From positions 423,598 to 487,597 of the forward strand of contig NZ_FPKO01000007.1 of NCBI RefSeq assembly GCF_900119385.1: a stretch of 64,000 nucleotides of DNA, given 5' to 3'. This DNA comes from Thermophilibacter mediterraneus. Lineage in GTDB: Bacteria > Actinomycetota > Coriobacteriia > Coriobacteriales > Atopobiaceae. A model generated the notes under the pieces. It searched no databases, had not been told where the DNA came from, and saw only the letters and a list, made by a program, of their open reading frames with translations. Numbering within the stretch: position 1 is the stretch's first letter; every line of letters starts with the position of its first letter. The position numbers were made by a program, and so were the translations under genes. Of this stretch, positions 8,489 to 18,573 are shown piece after piece.

Positions 8489-9799
8489 ATGTCCAACAAC
8501 GACAGCTACGGTGGCTTCGGGAGCGAGATGCGCTGCTCGTTCTGCGGCAAGACCCGCAGCCAGGTGAGCAAGCTCATCGCGGGCCCCGGCGGCGTCTACA
8601 TCTGCGACGAGTGCGTCCACGCGTGCTCCGACATGATCGACGAGGCGGAGTTCCCCGATGACGACGAGGCGCTCGAGCTCGAGGAGGGGATGCCGCCCAT
8701 CAAGGACCTCCCCACCCCCCACGAGATCTACGACGAGCTCTCCCAGTACGTCATGGGGCAGGAGCAGGCCAAGCGCGCCATGAGCGTGGCCGTCTACAAC
8801 CACTACCGCCGCATCCTCTCCGGAAACGACGAGGTTGAGGAGGGCGCCGAGGAGGTCGAGATCGCCAAGAGCAACATCTTGCTGCTGGGCCCCACCGGCA
8901 CCGGCAAGACGCTGCTCGCGCAGACGCTCGCCCGCTTCCTCGAGGTGCCGTTTGCCATCGCGGACGCCACCACCCTCACCGAGGCCGGCTACGTTGGCGA
9001 GGACGTCGAGAACATCCTGCTCAAGCTCATCACCGCCGCTGACGGCGACGTGGAGCGCGCGCAGGTGGGCATCGTCTACGTGGACGAGATCGACAAGATC
9101 GCCCGCAAGGCCGAGAACCTCTCCATCACGCGCGACGTCTCCGGCGAGGGCGTGCAGCAGGCGCTCCTCAAGATCCTCGAGGGCACCGAGGCGAGCGTGC
9201 CCCCGCAGGGCGGCCGCAAGCACCCCCAGCAGGAGCTCATTCGCATCGACACCACCAACATCCTGTTCATCTGCGGCGGTGCCTTCGTCGGGCTCGACAA
9301 GATCGTCGCCGACCGCATCGGCAAGAAGGGCGTCGGCTTTGCCGCCGAGGTCGGGAGGAACGCCGAGAAGGACGAGGACTACCTCATGGGCCAGGTCATG
9401 CCCCAGGACCTCCACAAGTTCGGCATGATCCCCGAGTTCCTCGGCCGCATCCCCGTGATCACCGCGACGCGGGAGCTCACCGAGGACGACCTCGTCGCCA
9501 TCCTCACGCAGCCCCGCAACGCCCTCGTCAAGCAGTACAGGCGCATGTTCGAGCTCGAGGGCGTCGAGCTGGTCTTCGAGGACGACGCGCTCGTGGAGAT
9601 CGCGCGGCAGGCGCTCGAGCGCGGCACCGGCGCCCGCGGCCTGCGCGCCATCTGCGAGGCCACGCTGCAGGACACGATGTTCGACCTGCCGAGCGACCTC
9701 GACATCACCAAGGTCATCGTCACCAAGGAGAGCGTCGGGGGCGGCGCGAGCCCGCGCCTGGTCACTAAGGCGCACGGCAAGCACCACCTGGAGGGCTAG
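8489..9799 (+). CDS. clpX: ATP-dependent Clp protease ATP-binding subunit ClpX
   Basis: A 436-aa AAA+ unfoldase. An N-terminal zinc-binding domain has C16, C19, C39 and C42 (CSFCGK...CDECV). Walker A GPTGTGKT is at 134-141. The AAA+ core continues with [11 protein letters not shown] (Walker B) and the pore region, and the C-terminal sensor-2 region contains [10 protein letters not shown]. It recognises tagged substrates and feeds them into ClpP, whose gene lies just upstream. The strong terminator after the gene ends the tig-clpP-clpX unit. Confidence 0.97.
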   Translation: MSNNDSYGGFGSEMRCSFCGKTRSQVSKLIAGPGGVYICDECVHACSDMIDEAEFPDDDEALELEEGMPPIKDLPTPHEIYDELSQYVMGQEQAKRAMSVAVYNHYRRILSGNDEVEEGAEEVEIAKSNILLLGPTGTGKTLLAQTLARFLEVPFAIADATTLTEAGYVGEDVENILLKLITAADGDVERAQVGIVYVDEIDKIARKAENLSITRDVSGEGVQQALLKILEGTEASVPPQGGRKHPQQELIRIDTTNILFICGGAFVGLDKIVADRIGKKGVGFAAEVGRNAEKDEDYLMGQVMPQDLHKFGMIPEFLGRIPVITATRELTEDDLVAILTQPRNALVKQYRRMFELEGVELVFEDDALVEIARQALERGTGARGLRAICEATLQDTMFDLPSDLDITKVIVTKESVGGGASPRLVTKAHGKHHLEG

Positions 9800-9822
9800 T
9801 CAGGCGAAGAAGAAGCCCCTGC

Positions 9823-9866
9823 GCGGCGCGCCCGGTGCCTCGAGCCCGGGCGCGCCGCTTTTTGTT
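9823..9866 (+). terminator. Rho-independent terminator after clpX
   Basis: A 13-bp perfect stem (gcggcgcgcccgg with ccgggcgcgccgc, 9823-9835 and 9846-9858) is followed by TTTTTGTT. A textbook intrinsic terminator. Confidence 0.9.
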
Positions 9867-9925
9867 CGCGGCGATGCCGTGGGGCTGGCGCTTGGTTTGG
9901 GAGCGCTTGGTCCGGAGTGCGCTTT

Positions 9926-10221
9926 GTTCTTCTCGGCCGTTGCGCGGGGGGAGTTTGGAGCGCTTAGGAATCCGCGCCCGTTTGCGATCGGACGCGCGCC
10001 CCTCTTCGGTCCTTCTCGCCCGCGGCTTCCCGTTCCCTCAAACGCACGGGGGTTTCTATGCACCGAGAAGAACGGTGGTGCAACGGCAGAGAGAACGTAA
10101 GCACAAGAGGAATCGCCGCCGCGTGCGACGCGCTCCGAACCGGAGGCTTGACGCACGCGACGCAAACGGGCGGGGATTCCTAAGCGCCGCATCCGCCTCC
10201 CGCGCAACGGCCGAGAAGAGC
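9926..10221. repeat. 296-bp element with 61-bp inverted ends (MITE-like or structured RNA)
   Basis: The bases 9926-9986 and 10161-10221 are inverted copies of each other: 61 bp each, 53 of 61 matching by hand alignment, no gaps. They flank a 174-bp centre. Both ends carry the word TTCTCGGCCGTTGCGCG and the inner ends match over GCGCTTAGGAATCC and CGCCCGTTTGCG. The centre contains two more copies of the dispersed 'cttctcg' word (10012, 10068). No protein frame with good codon use is seen. The element lies in a 492-bp gene-free gap (9800-10291) between clpX and the GT8 gene. It could be a MITE, or a long hairpin RNA if transcribed. Confidence 0.8.
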
Positions 10222-10291
10222 TAATCATGCACCTTGGGGGCGTGCCTCGATGTACGCATATCCGTTATTTGAGTCGAGGCCTGGCCGCAAT

Positions 10292-11416
10292 TTACAGGTT
10301 GGAGCCGCCGAGGTTCATGTAGGTGGTGATGATTGCCCTGCGGCGACGCGTGCCCGCGGGGCACACCTTGTCGAAGGCGGGCATGATGCCCTTGTAGAGG
10401 GCGATGACCTGCAGGCGCTTGGCGAGGCCGGCAGCCGACGCGCGGGACTCCTCGAGCTGGCCGCGAATCTCGTCGAGGTAGGGGGAGCGCATGGCGTAGT
10501 GCCAGAAGAGGTCGGCGCGGTCCGCGTCGGGGTAGAGCCAGGGTCGGTTGTCCGGTCCGGCGAAGTGGATGATCGCGGGGTCCGCGGCGGCCTGCTCGTA
10601 CTCCTCGCGCACGTCGGCCGGTGCGTTGGCGACGATGTGGGTGCGGCGCAGGTGCTGCCAGTCCATGAGGTAGTTCCAGCGCATGTGGACGCGCACGTAG
10701 TTTCCGTTGACGACCTTGTTGAGGACGTCCTGGTCGAGCCAGCGCCACATGCGCTCGGTCGACAGGGCGAGGAACTCCTCGGGGGTCACGGTGCGCCTGA
10801 GCTCGGCGAGGTTCATCAGCAGAACGCCGGCCTGGAAGTAGTCGTGCGGGTCGCTCATGCCGAGCTCGTGGGCGAGGTAGGGTCCCACGGTGGCGTCGTA
10901 CCCGTCGATCTGGCCGATGGTGTCGGCGTCGCGCGTCGCGGCGAGCGGGTAGCCCGTGACGTCGACGTCGAAGAGGGCGGCAACGTCGTCGTCGACGATG
11001 AGGTCCGAGTCGAGGTAGATGGCCTTGTCCACGTTGGGCAGCAGCTGCGGCGCGAGCAGGCGGTAGTAGGTCTCGGGCCGGAAGTGCCCGTGGTGGGGGA
11101 GCTCGATGTCGCCGAGCGCGGCGTCCACGTCGAGAAAGCCGATGCCGACGTTGTCGGACTTGGTCTGGCGCGTGAGCAAGATCATGCTCGCCGGCGAGAT
11201 GTCGCGCGTGAGGACCACGATGTCGTAGCGACGGCTCGCGCTCGCGTTCTCGAGGATCGACTGGATCGCCACCGAGAGGTACGGGACGAAGTTCTCGCTG
11301 CAGGCGAAGACGATGACGACGTCGTCGAGCGGCAGGTCAAGGTCGCCGGAGGTGCTCGCGAGCATCGTGGACGAGAGCGGGTTTCTCACGTGCGTTGTCT
11401 TGCGCAGCGGCTTCAT
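10292..11416 (-). CDS. Glycosyltransferase family 8 protein
   Basis: A 374-aa GT8-type enzyme (relatives: LPS glucosyl/galactosyltransferases, glycogenin). The GT-A domain starts after about 30 variable residues (VIVFACSENFVPYLSVAIQSIL). The metal-binding DxD is D136-S-D138 in AIYLDSDLIVDDDV, and the acceptor-side motif NAGVLLMNL is seen here as FQAGVLLMNL. A LDQDVLN segment and an IHFAG motif follow, as in the family. It should transfer a hexose from a nucleotide-sugar to a cell-surface acceptor. The last 60 residues are basic and may contact the membrane. It has its own promoter at 11451-11479. The donor and acceptor are unknown. Confidence 0.88.
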   Translation of the reverse strand: MKPLRKTTHVRNPLSSTMLASTSGDLDLPLDDVVIVFACSENFVPYLSVAIQSILENASASRRYDIVVLTRDISPASMILLTRQTKSDNVGIGFLDVDAALGDIELPHHGHFRPETYYRLLAPQLLPNVDKAIYLDSDLIVDDDVAALFDVDVTGYPLAATRDADTIGQIDGYDATVGPYLAHELGMSDPHDYFQAGVLLMNLAELRRTVTPEEFLALSTERMWRWLDQDVLNKVVNGNYVRVHMRWNYLMDWQHLRRTHIVANAPADVREEYEQAAADPAIIHFAGPDNRPWLYPDADRADLFWHYAMRSPYLDEIRGQLEESRASAAGLAKRLQVIALYKGIMPAFDKVCPAGTRRRRAIITTYMNLGGSNL

Positions 11417-11450
11417 GGGTCCTCGGTTCCTTGTCCTGTACGACCTGTCA

Positions 11451-11479
11451 ACTCTACCATTGCGGGCGGTCGGTCACAA
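11451..11479 (-). promoter_or_regulatory. Promoter of the GT8 gene
   Basis: On the minus strand, TTGTGA (11479-11474) and TAGAGT (11456-11451) are spaced by exactly 17 bp. They end 34 bp before the GT8 start. The spacer-flanking region also contains the dispersed GGCGAGAAGGAC word (11483-11494). Confidence 0.55.
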
Positions 11480-11535
11480 ACCGGCGAGAAGGACTTCGTG
11501 CCGCGCCTCCGTCGGACCCGGCGGCGCGTGCCGCG

Positions 11536-12333
11536 TCAGCCCAGGAGGCGCTCCGCGTTGCGGGCGACGAGGGCGCGCGTCTCGTCGGGGGAGGCCCCGC
11601 GCGCGGAGGCGATGCCGGCGACCGCGCGCTCGAGCGACGAGATGACGTCACGGGCTGTGGCGGGGGAGCCCTCGGCCTCGGGGAGGTCCGTCTCGGCGAG
11701 GATGCGCCCCGCGGGCAGGACGCGCGCGTACTCCCGCCCGCGCCGCGTCGCGAGCGCGCGCTCCCCGAGCGAGAACCAGCACCCCAGGCGCACCGCGCGC
11801 CAGAGCTCGTCCGAGCTGCCTGAGAACCAGTGCAGCACGCAGCGGCACGACCCCGCGGCCCCGGTGCGCTCGAGGGCGTCGAGCGCGGCCCCGGCGCTCC
11901 GCACCGCGTGGACCGAGACGACCTTGGGGGCGTCGGGGTCGCTCGTGCGGGCGCACGCCTCGCAGATGCGCTCGAAGCAGGCGAGCTGCGCCTCCCACGT
12001 CGCGACGCGCCGGGGCGCGGCGTCGAGGCCGACCTCGCCGACGTGGCGCACACCCGGCAGCAGGGCGGCGAGCTCGTCGGCGTCGCGCGCGTCGCGCACC
12101 CACCACGGGTGGAGGCCGGCGGCAAGCGCCACGTTCCTCTCGCCCGCAAGGCGCCCGCGCAGCGCCAGGTACTCGCCCGGGCTCACCGTGACGGCCAGCG
12201 CGGAGAGCCCCGCCGCCGCGCCGTCGCGCGCCGCGGCGACGGGATCGGCGAACCAGCCGAGGTGGCAGTGCGCGTCAAAGAGCCGCGGGTCCGTCCGCGA
12301 TGGGGTGCCGGCCGTCTCGTCCTTCTCGCACAT
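11536..12333 (-). CDS. TatD-family metal-dependent hydrolase (DNase)
   Basis: A 265-aa TIM-barrel amidohydrolase of the TatD family. The metal-binding HxH is at residues 22-24 (FDAHCHLGWF). Downstream are GLHPWW, GEVGLDAAP (metal Glu), and a HWFSGSSDEL segment with the next His, then ETDLPEAEG with the conserved Asp near the end. I place the start at ATG 12333, which follows GGAGGACCC; an upstream ATG at 12384 is in frame but lacks a good Shine-Dalgarno. TatD proteins are 3'-5' nucleases and in many genomes lie beside tRNA synthetase genes; valS is divergent from it here. Confidence 0.88.
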   Translation of the reverse strand: MCEKDETAGTPSRTDPRLFDAHCHLGWFADPVAAARDGAAAGLSALAVTVSPGEYLALRGRLAGERNVALAAGLHPWWVRDARDADELAALLPGVRHVGEVGLDAAPRRVATWEAQLACFERICEACARTSDPDAPKVVSVHAVRSAGAALDALERTGAAGSCRCVLHWFSGSSDELWRAVRLGCWFSLGERALATRRGREYARVLPAGRILAETDLPEAEGSPATARDVISSLERAVAGIASARGASPDETRALVARNAERLLG

Positions 12334-12497
12334 GGGTCCTCCGCGTCCTCCCGAAGCCGTCGCACGCTCCCCACGGTACCCCAAGGCGCCGCCGATGTCG
12401 CGCCCCGCGCGGCGCCGCGACGAGGAGCCCGGCCCCGCCCCCGCTCACGTGCTATCCTGTTGGGCTGATATGAACGCGCGCCACGAGAGGACATGCC

Positions 12498-15185
<2,688 letters not shown>

Positions 15186-15201
15186 GTCCGTACGCACCTG
15201 G

Positions 15202-15271
15202 GGGCGCCCGTCCTTCTCGCCGGCTCACTGCGCGTTGCGCAGAAGTCGCCGGCCGAGAAGGGCGGGCGCCC
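15202..15271. terminator. Large hairpin after valS built from paired CTTCTCG words
   Basis: The left arm 15202-15223 and right arm 15249-15271 pair over about 20 bases (gggcgcccg...ccttctcg with cgagaagg...cgggcgccc). There is no T-tract; it probably ends or protects the valS mRNA. The arms contain the dispersed word GTCCTTCTCGCC in inverted pairing. Confidence 0.6.
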
Positions 15272-15308
15272 TGCGTTGTGGCCCTCGCTCGGGCTGGGGG
15301 GCGGGTCT

Positions 15309-15420
15309 GTAGGCGCGTGCCGACGGTTTTTGAGGGGAAAGTGTCGGCAAGCGCTTACGCGGTGGGGTCCGTAGGCGCGTACCGACACTTCTGGCCGGGA
15401 ACGTGTCGGCATGCGCCTAC
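15309..15420. repeat. Two tandem 50-bp hairpins (17-16-17) with 62-bp period
   Basis: Hairpin 1 covers 15309-15358 and hairpin 2 covers 15371-15420. Each has 17-bp arms (gtaggcgcgt[g/a]ccgac paired with gtcggca[a/t]gcgc[t/c]tac) around a 16-nt loop. They are separated by 12 bp, so the unit repeats every 62 bp. Hairpin 2 is a perfect stem except for one pair. The changes between the copies (g/a, c/t) leave most pairing intact. They fill the gap between valS and the ABC gene at 15489. Confidence 0.85.
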
Positions 15421-15432
15421 AAGGAGGTCGGC

Positions 15433-15461
15433 TTGGAGCTGGGCGGCGGTGGTGATATGCT
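15433..15461 (+). promoter_or_regulatory. Promoter of the two-gene ABC exporter
   Basis: TTGGAG (15433-15438), a 17-bp spacer and TATGCT (15456-15461) with an extended -10 TGA just before it. The ABC ATPase starts 28 bp downstream. Confidence 0.6.
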
Positions 15462-15488
15462 GCCTCGCATCGCGAGGGGAGGGGGCGC

Positions 15489-16142
15489 ATGGGCGCTGCA
15501 CTTGAGGTTCGCGACCTTAGCTTCGGATACGGGGACGTGCCCGTCTGGGAGGACGTGTCGTTCTCGCTCGCGCCCGGGCAGGTGGCGTTTCTCGTCGGTC
15601 CGAACGGGGCGGGGAAGTCGACGCTCTTCCGCTGCCTGGCGGGCTGGCTCGCGCCGCGCGAGGGCGAGATACGCCTCCTGGGCAGCCCCTTCACCGGCCG
15701 CACGCGCCTGGAGCCGGGCACGCTCTCCTTCGTGCCCGACGTGCCCACCTTCTACGACGACCTCACGGCCATCGAGCACGTCGAGCTCATCCTCGCCGCA
15801 AACCGCGCCGACGAGGCCCGCCCGCGCGCCGAGCAGCTCCTCGAGCGCTTTGGGCTTGCGGGTCGCGAGCGCCTCCTTCCCTCCGCGTACTCGCGCGGCA
15901 TGAGGGAGAAGCTCGCGCTCGTGCTCGCCCTCGCGCTGCGCCCGCGCGTGCTCCTGCTCGACGAGCCCCACGGACCGCTCGACCACGAGGCCTCGCTCGT
16001 GCTCTCCGGGGAGCTCGCCGCGGCGGCCTCCGAGGGCACGGCCGTGCTGCTGAGCTGCCATCACGACGTTCCCGGCCTCAATCCGGACCTCACGCTCGAG
16101 CTCGCTGACGGGACCCTCCGCCCGGCCGGGGGCCTGGGGTGA
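15489..16142 (+). CDS. ABC transporter ATP-binding protein
   Basis: A 217-aa ATPase subunit. Walker A GPNGAGKST is at 37-45 and Walker B VLLLDEPHGPLD near 158. The signature is unusual: YSRGMREKLALVLAL replaces the common LSGGQ, which is seen in ABC-2 exporters of the bacitracin/heavy-metal/Na+ class. It starts at ATG 15489 after GAGGGGAGGGGGCGC. The stop overlaps the permease GTG by 4 bp (GTGA at 16139), so the two are coupled. The substrate is unknown. Confidence 0.88.
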   Translation: MGAALEVRDLSFGYGDVPVWEDVSFSLAPGQVAFLVGPNGAGKSTLFRCLAGWLAPREGEIRLLGSPFTGRTRLEPGTLSFVPDVPTFYDDLTAIEHVELILAANRADEARPRAEQLLERFGLAGRERLLPSAYSRGMREKLALVLALALRPRVLLLDEPHGPLDHEASLVLSGELAAAASEGTAVLLSCHHDVPGLNPDLTLELADGTLRPAGGLG

Positions 16143-17620
16143 GCGCCCGCGGCCCCCTGGGGCTCCTCGCCCGGCTCGAACTGCGCCACGCAAGAAGCGA
16201 CCTGCGCTTCCTGCTGTTCGCCGCGGGCGCCGACATCGACGAGGACCGCGGCTTTCTCGAGCGCGCCTACCAGCTCTACCTGCTGGCGATCGCCGCCGTG
16301 GTGGTTGCGCTCTCGTGGGCTCAGGTCGTCTCCCTCGTGGAGGGCGCGCGCGACGCCCTCGGCTCGGTCGCGGGCGCGCTCTCGATGCTCCTTCTCGCCC
16401 TCGTTCCTGCGTCGGCGCTCGCCGCTTGGTCGCTCCTCGCCCTGCGCGAGACCCCGCTGCGCCTCGCCGGCCCCGACATCGCCTGGCTCTCCCGCGTCGC
16501 GAGCCCGCGCGACCTGCTCGCCGTCCAGCTCGTCCGGGGACTCGTCGCCGCCTGTGCGGCGGGCGCGCTGGGGTCCTACCTCCTCGGCGTGCTCGCGCTC
16601 GCCCCGAGCCGGCTCGCCTGGGCGGCGCTCGGCGCGACCGTGATGCCCGCCGTCCGCCTGCTCGGCACCCTCGCCGGCCTGGCGAGAAGCGCCGCGCCAC
16701 GCCGTCGCCGCCTCGCGGTCACGCTCGCCTCCGGCGCCCTTGCCGCGCTGGCGTCCGTCGCCCTGCTCGCCTTCCTGCCGACGCTCGTCTTTCTGGCGGG
16801 CGTCGCCCTCGCGCCCGCGGCGCTCGTCCTCGGCGTCGTCCTGTTCGCCGCCGCGCTCAGGCTCGCGTCGCGCGCCGACATGGCCTTCGTCGTCGACGAC
16901 AACGAGCTCTATGCGGCGCGCCGGTCGCTGCGCTTTCTCTCCCTCGTCAACTCCGGCGCCTATCGGGAGGCGTGCCGGCGCCGCCGCCTGGCGCATCACC
17001 CCCGGGCGAGAAGGACCTGGCACTTCTGGCACGGTCCCGCGGCGGCCGTCTCCCACGCCCTCGCGAGCCTAGCGCGCCACCCCTCGGCGCTGCTGGGGAT
17101 CCTGTCGTGGGGGGCGCTTATGGTCCCGATGGGGGCGCTGCTCATCGAGGCGCGCGCCAGCGCGGGCGTGCTGCTCTCGTGGTACCTCTGCGCGACGCTC
17201 GCCCTGCGCGAGCCGTGCCCGCTCGCCCACGTCTTCCGGGAGGACTGCCGAAACCGCCTCGTCCGTGCGCAGCTGCCCATGGGGACGCTCCAGCTCCTCG
17301 CGCTCGACTCGCTGCCCGCGCTCGTGGTGGCGCTGGCCGCCTCGGCGGCGGGCGTCGCCCTGGCGACCCCCGCGCTCGGGACCGCGCCCGCGGCGCCGAC
17401 CGTCCTGCTCGCCTGGGCGCTCATCGTGGCCCTCACGCTCAGCGCGGCCTTCGACGACCCGCGTCGTGCGCGGGGCTCGGGCTCGCTTCGGGCGACGGGC
17501 TTCGTGTGCGGCGCGCTGTCCCTGTTCGCCGTCGGGCTCGCGGGACTGCTCGGCATCCTCCCGGCGCTTGCGTGCGCGCTGGTGGTGGACGTCCTTCTCG
17601 CCTGCGCCCTGCGCGACTGA
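16139..17620 (+). CDS. Large ABC exporter permease (multi-pass membrane protein)
   Basis: A 493-aa very hydrophobic protein with roughly ten to twelve predicted membrane segments, the first near residue 43 and the last at 455-490. I do not recognise a named family; size and linkage to the 217-aa ATPase suggest the membrane half of an ABC-2-like exporter. The start is GTG 16139 in a 4-bp overlap with the ATPase. In the cytoplasmic loop near residues 288-297 the protein reads PRARRTW using AGA and AGG codons, both rare here, because the DNA matches the dispersed word GGCGAGAAGGAC (17013). The word also occurs at 16389, 16680 and 17592. Confidence 0.75.
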   Translation: MSARGPLGLLARLELRHARSDLRFLLFAAGADIDEDRGFLERAYQLYLLAIAAVVVALSWAQVVSLVEGARDALGSVAGALSMLLLALVPASALAAWSLLALRETPLRLAGPDIAWLSRVASPRDLLAVQLVRGLVAACAAGALGSYLLGVLALAPSRLAWAALGATVMPAVRLLGTLAGLARSAAPRRRRLAVTLASGALAALASVALLAFLPTLVFLAGVALAPAALVLGVVLFAAALRLASRADMAFVVDDNELYAARRSLRFLSLVNSGAYREACRRRRLAHHPRARRTWHFWHGPAAAVSHALASLARHPSALLGILSWGALMVPMGALLIEARASAGVLLSWYLCATLALREPCPLAHVFREDCRNRLVRAQLPMGTLQLLALDSLPALVVALAASAAGVALATPALGTAPAAPTVLLAWALIVALTLSAAFDDPRRARGSGSLRATGFVCGALSLFAVGLAGLLGILPALACALVVDVLLACALRD

Positions 17621-17624
17621 CGCC

Positions 17625-18350
17625 CTACGCCCAGCCCAGGAGGTCGCGGATGGCGCGGCTCGCGAGCATCTGCCCCATGATGGGCGGCAGGTAGCTCATC
17701 GTGCCCAGGAGCGACCCCTCGCGCATCCAGCGCTCGTCGGAGATCGCCTCCATGCGCACGGGCTCCTCGTCGGAGAACAGCACGCACAGGCCGCGGATGC
17801 CGCGGCGGCGGCACTCCTTGCGCATCACGCGCGCGAGCGGGCAGTTGACGGTGTCCTCGATGCGGGCGAAGCGCAGCCGGCACGGGTCGAGCTTGTTGGC
17901 GCCGCCCATCGCGGAGAGCTCCGGGACGCCGCGCTCCTGGCACCAGGCCGCCAGGCGCAGCTTCTGGGCGACGGTGTCGATGGCGTCGATCACGTAGTCG
18001 AGGGGTCCGAGGGCGTCCATCTGCTCGGGCAGCGCGTCCTTGTCGAGAAACGCGGTCACGGCGACGACGTCGGCGGCGGGGTTGATGTCGAGCGCCATGG
18101 CGCGCATGACCTCGGCCTTGGGGCGACCTATGGTGCTCGTGAACGCGAGCGCCTGGCGGTTGATGTTGCTCGGCGCCACGACGTCGCGGTCGAGCAGCAC
18201 GAGGTGCCCCACGCCGCCGCGGGCGAGCGCCTCCGCGCACGACGACCCCACGCCGCCGAGCCCGATCACCGCCACGCGCGACGACGCGAGCCGCGCGAGC
18301 CCCTCGTCGCCGATCACCAACCTCAGCCTGTCCGTTGCCGTCTCCGCCAC
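17625..18350 (-). CDS. ThiF/MoeB/HesA-family protein, probable tRNA t6A dehydratase TcdA
   Basis: A 241-aa E1-like enzyme. The ATP-binding motif GLGGVGSSCAEAL starts at residue 30. A DRDVVAPSNINRQ segment and an AIDTVAQKLRL segment follow, then CPLARVMRKECRRRGI. The lack of an E1 catalytic Cys domain and the length fit TcdA/CsdL, which cyclises t6A37 of tRNA to ct6A using ATP. The start is GTG 18350 after CGGAGGCACC; longer readings to 18662 have poor codon quality and cross a hairpin. The C-terminal tail has a SYLPPIMGQMLASRAIRDLLG helix typical of TcdA. The gene converges on the ABC permease with 4 bp between stops. Confidence 0.82.
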   Translation of the reverse strand: MAETATDRLRLVIGDEGLARLASSRVAVIGLGGVGSSCAEALARGGVGHLVLLDRDVVAPSNINRQALAFTSTIGRPKAEVMRAMALDINPAADVVAVTAFLDKDALPEQMDALGPLDYVIDAIDTVAQKLRLAAWCQERGVPELSAMGGANKLDPCRLRFARIEDTVNCPLARVMRKECRRRGIRGLCVLFSDEEPVRMEAISDERWMREGSLLGTMSYLPPIMGQMLASRAIRDLLGWA

Positions 18351-18417
18351 GGTGCCTCCGCCCCTCTCGCCCTGCCATGCCGCCCAAGAGTGTACGACAC
18401 GCGGGCGGGGCGCCTGC

Positions 18418-18467
18418 CCCGAGCCCTTCGCACGCCCCGGCGAGAAGAACCGTGCGTTTCGCTCGGG
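18418..18467. repeat. 50-bp hairpin (17-16-17) with GGCGAGAAGAAC in its loop
   Basis: The arms 18418-18434 (cccgagcccttcgcacg) and 18451-18467 (cgtgcgtttcgctcggg) pair at both ends, 13 of 17 positions. The 16-nt loop is 18435-18450 and contains the dispersed word GGCGAGAAGAAC. The geometry is the same as for the hairpins at 15309 and 15371. It lies in the 223-bp gap between divergent tcdA and iorA. Confidence 0.65.
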
Positions 18468-18573
18468 CTGGCGCCTTCCGCGCCGCTCGAGCGGCCCTTC
18501 GTTACCGGTTCGCGACGCCTCGCCCGCCCGCGCCCGCGCTCTGGTAGAGTGCAGCGCAACGAAGGGGGGCGCC

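Noticed and set aside
9835..10228. Small ORFs of 73-142 aa in the clpX/GT8 gap
   Set aside because: They arise within the inverted-repeat element on both strands, have poor codon use and no ribosome sites.
15309..15420. dif/Xer recombination site or attachment site
   Set aside because: The arms are perfectly symmetric and occur as tandem pairs; dif has 11-bp half-sites with a 6-bp centre. No integrase gene is nearby.
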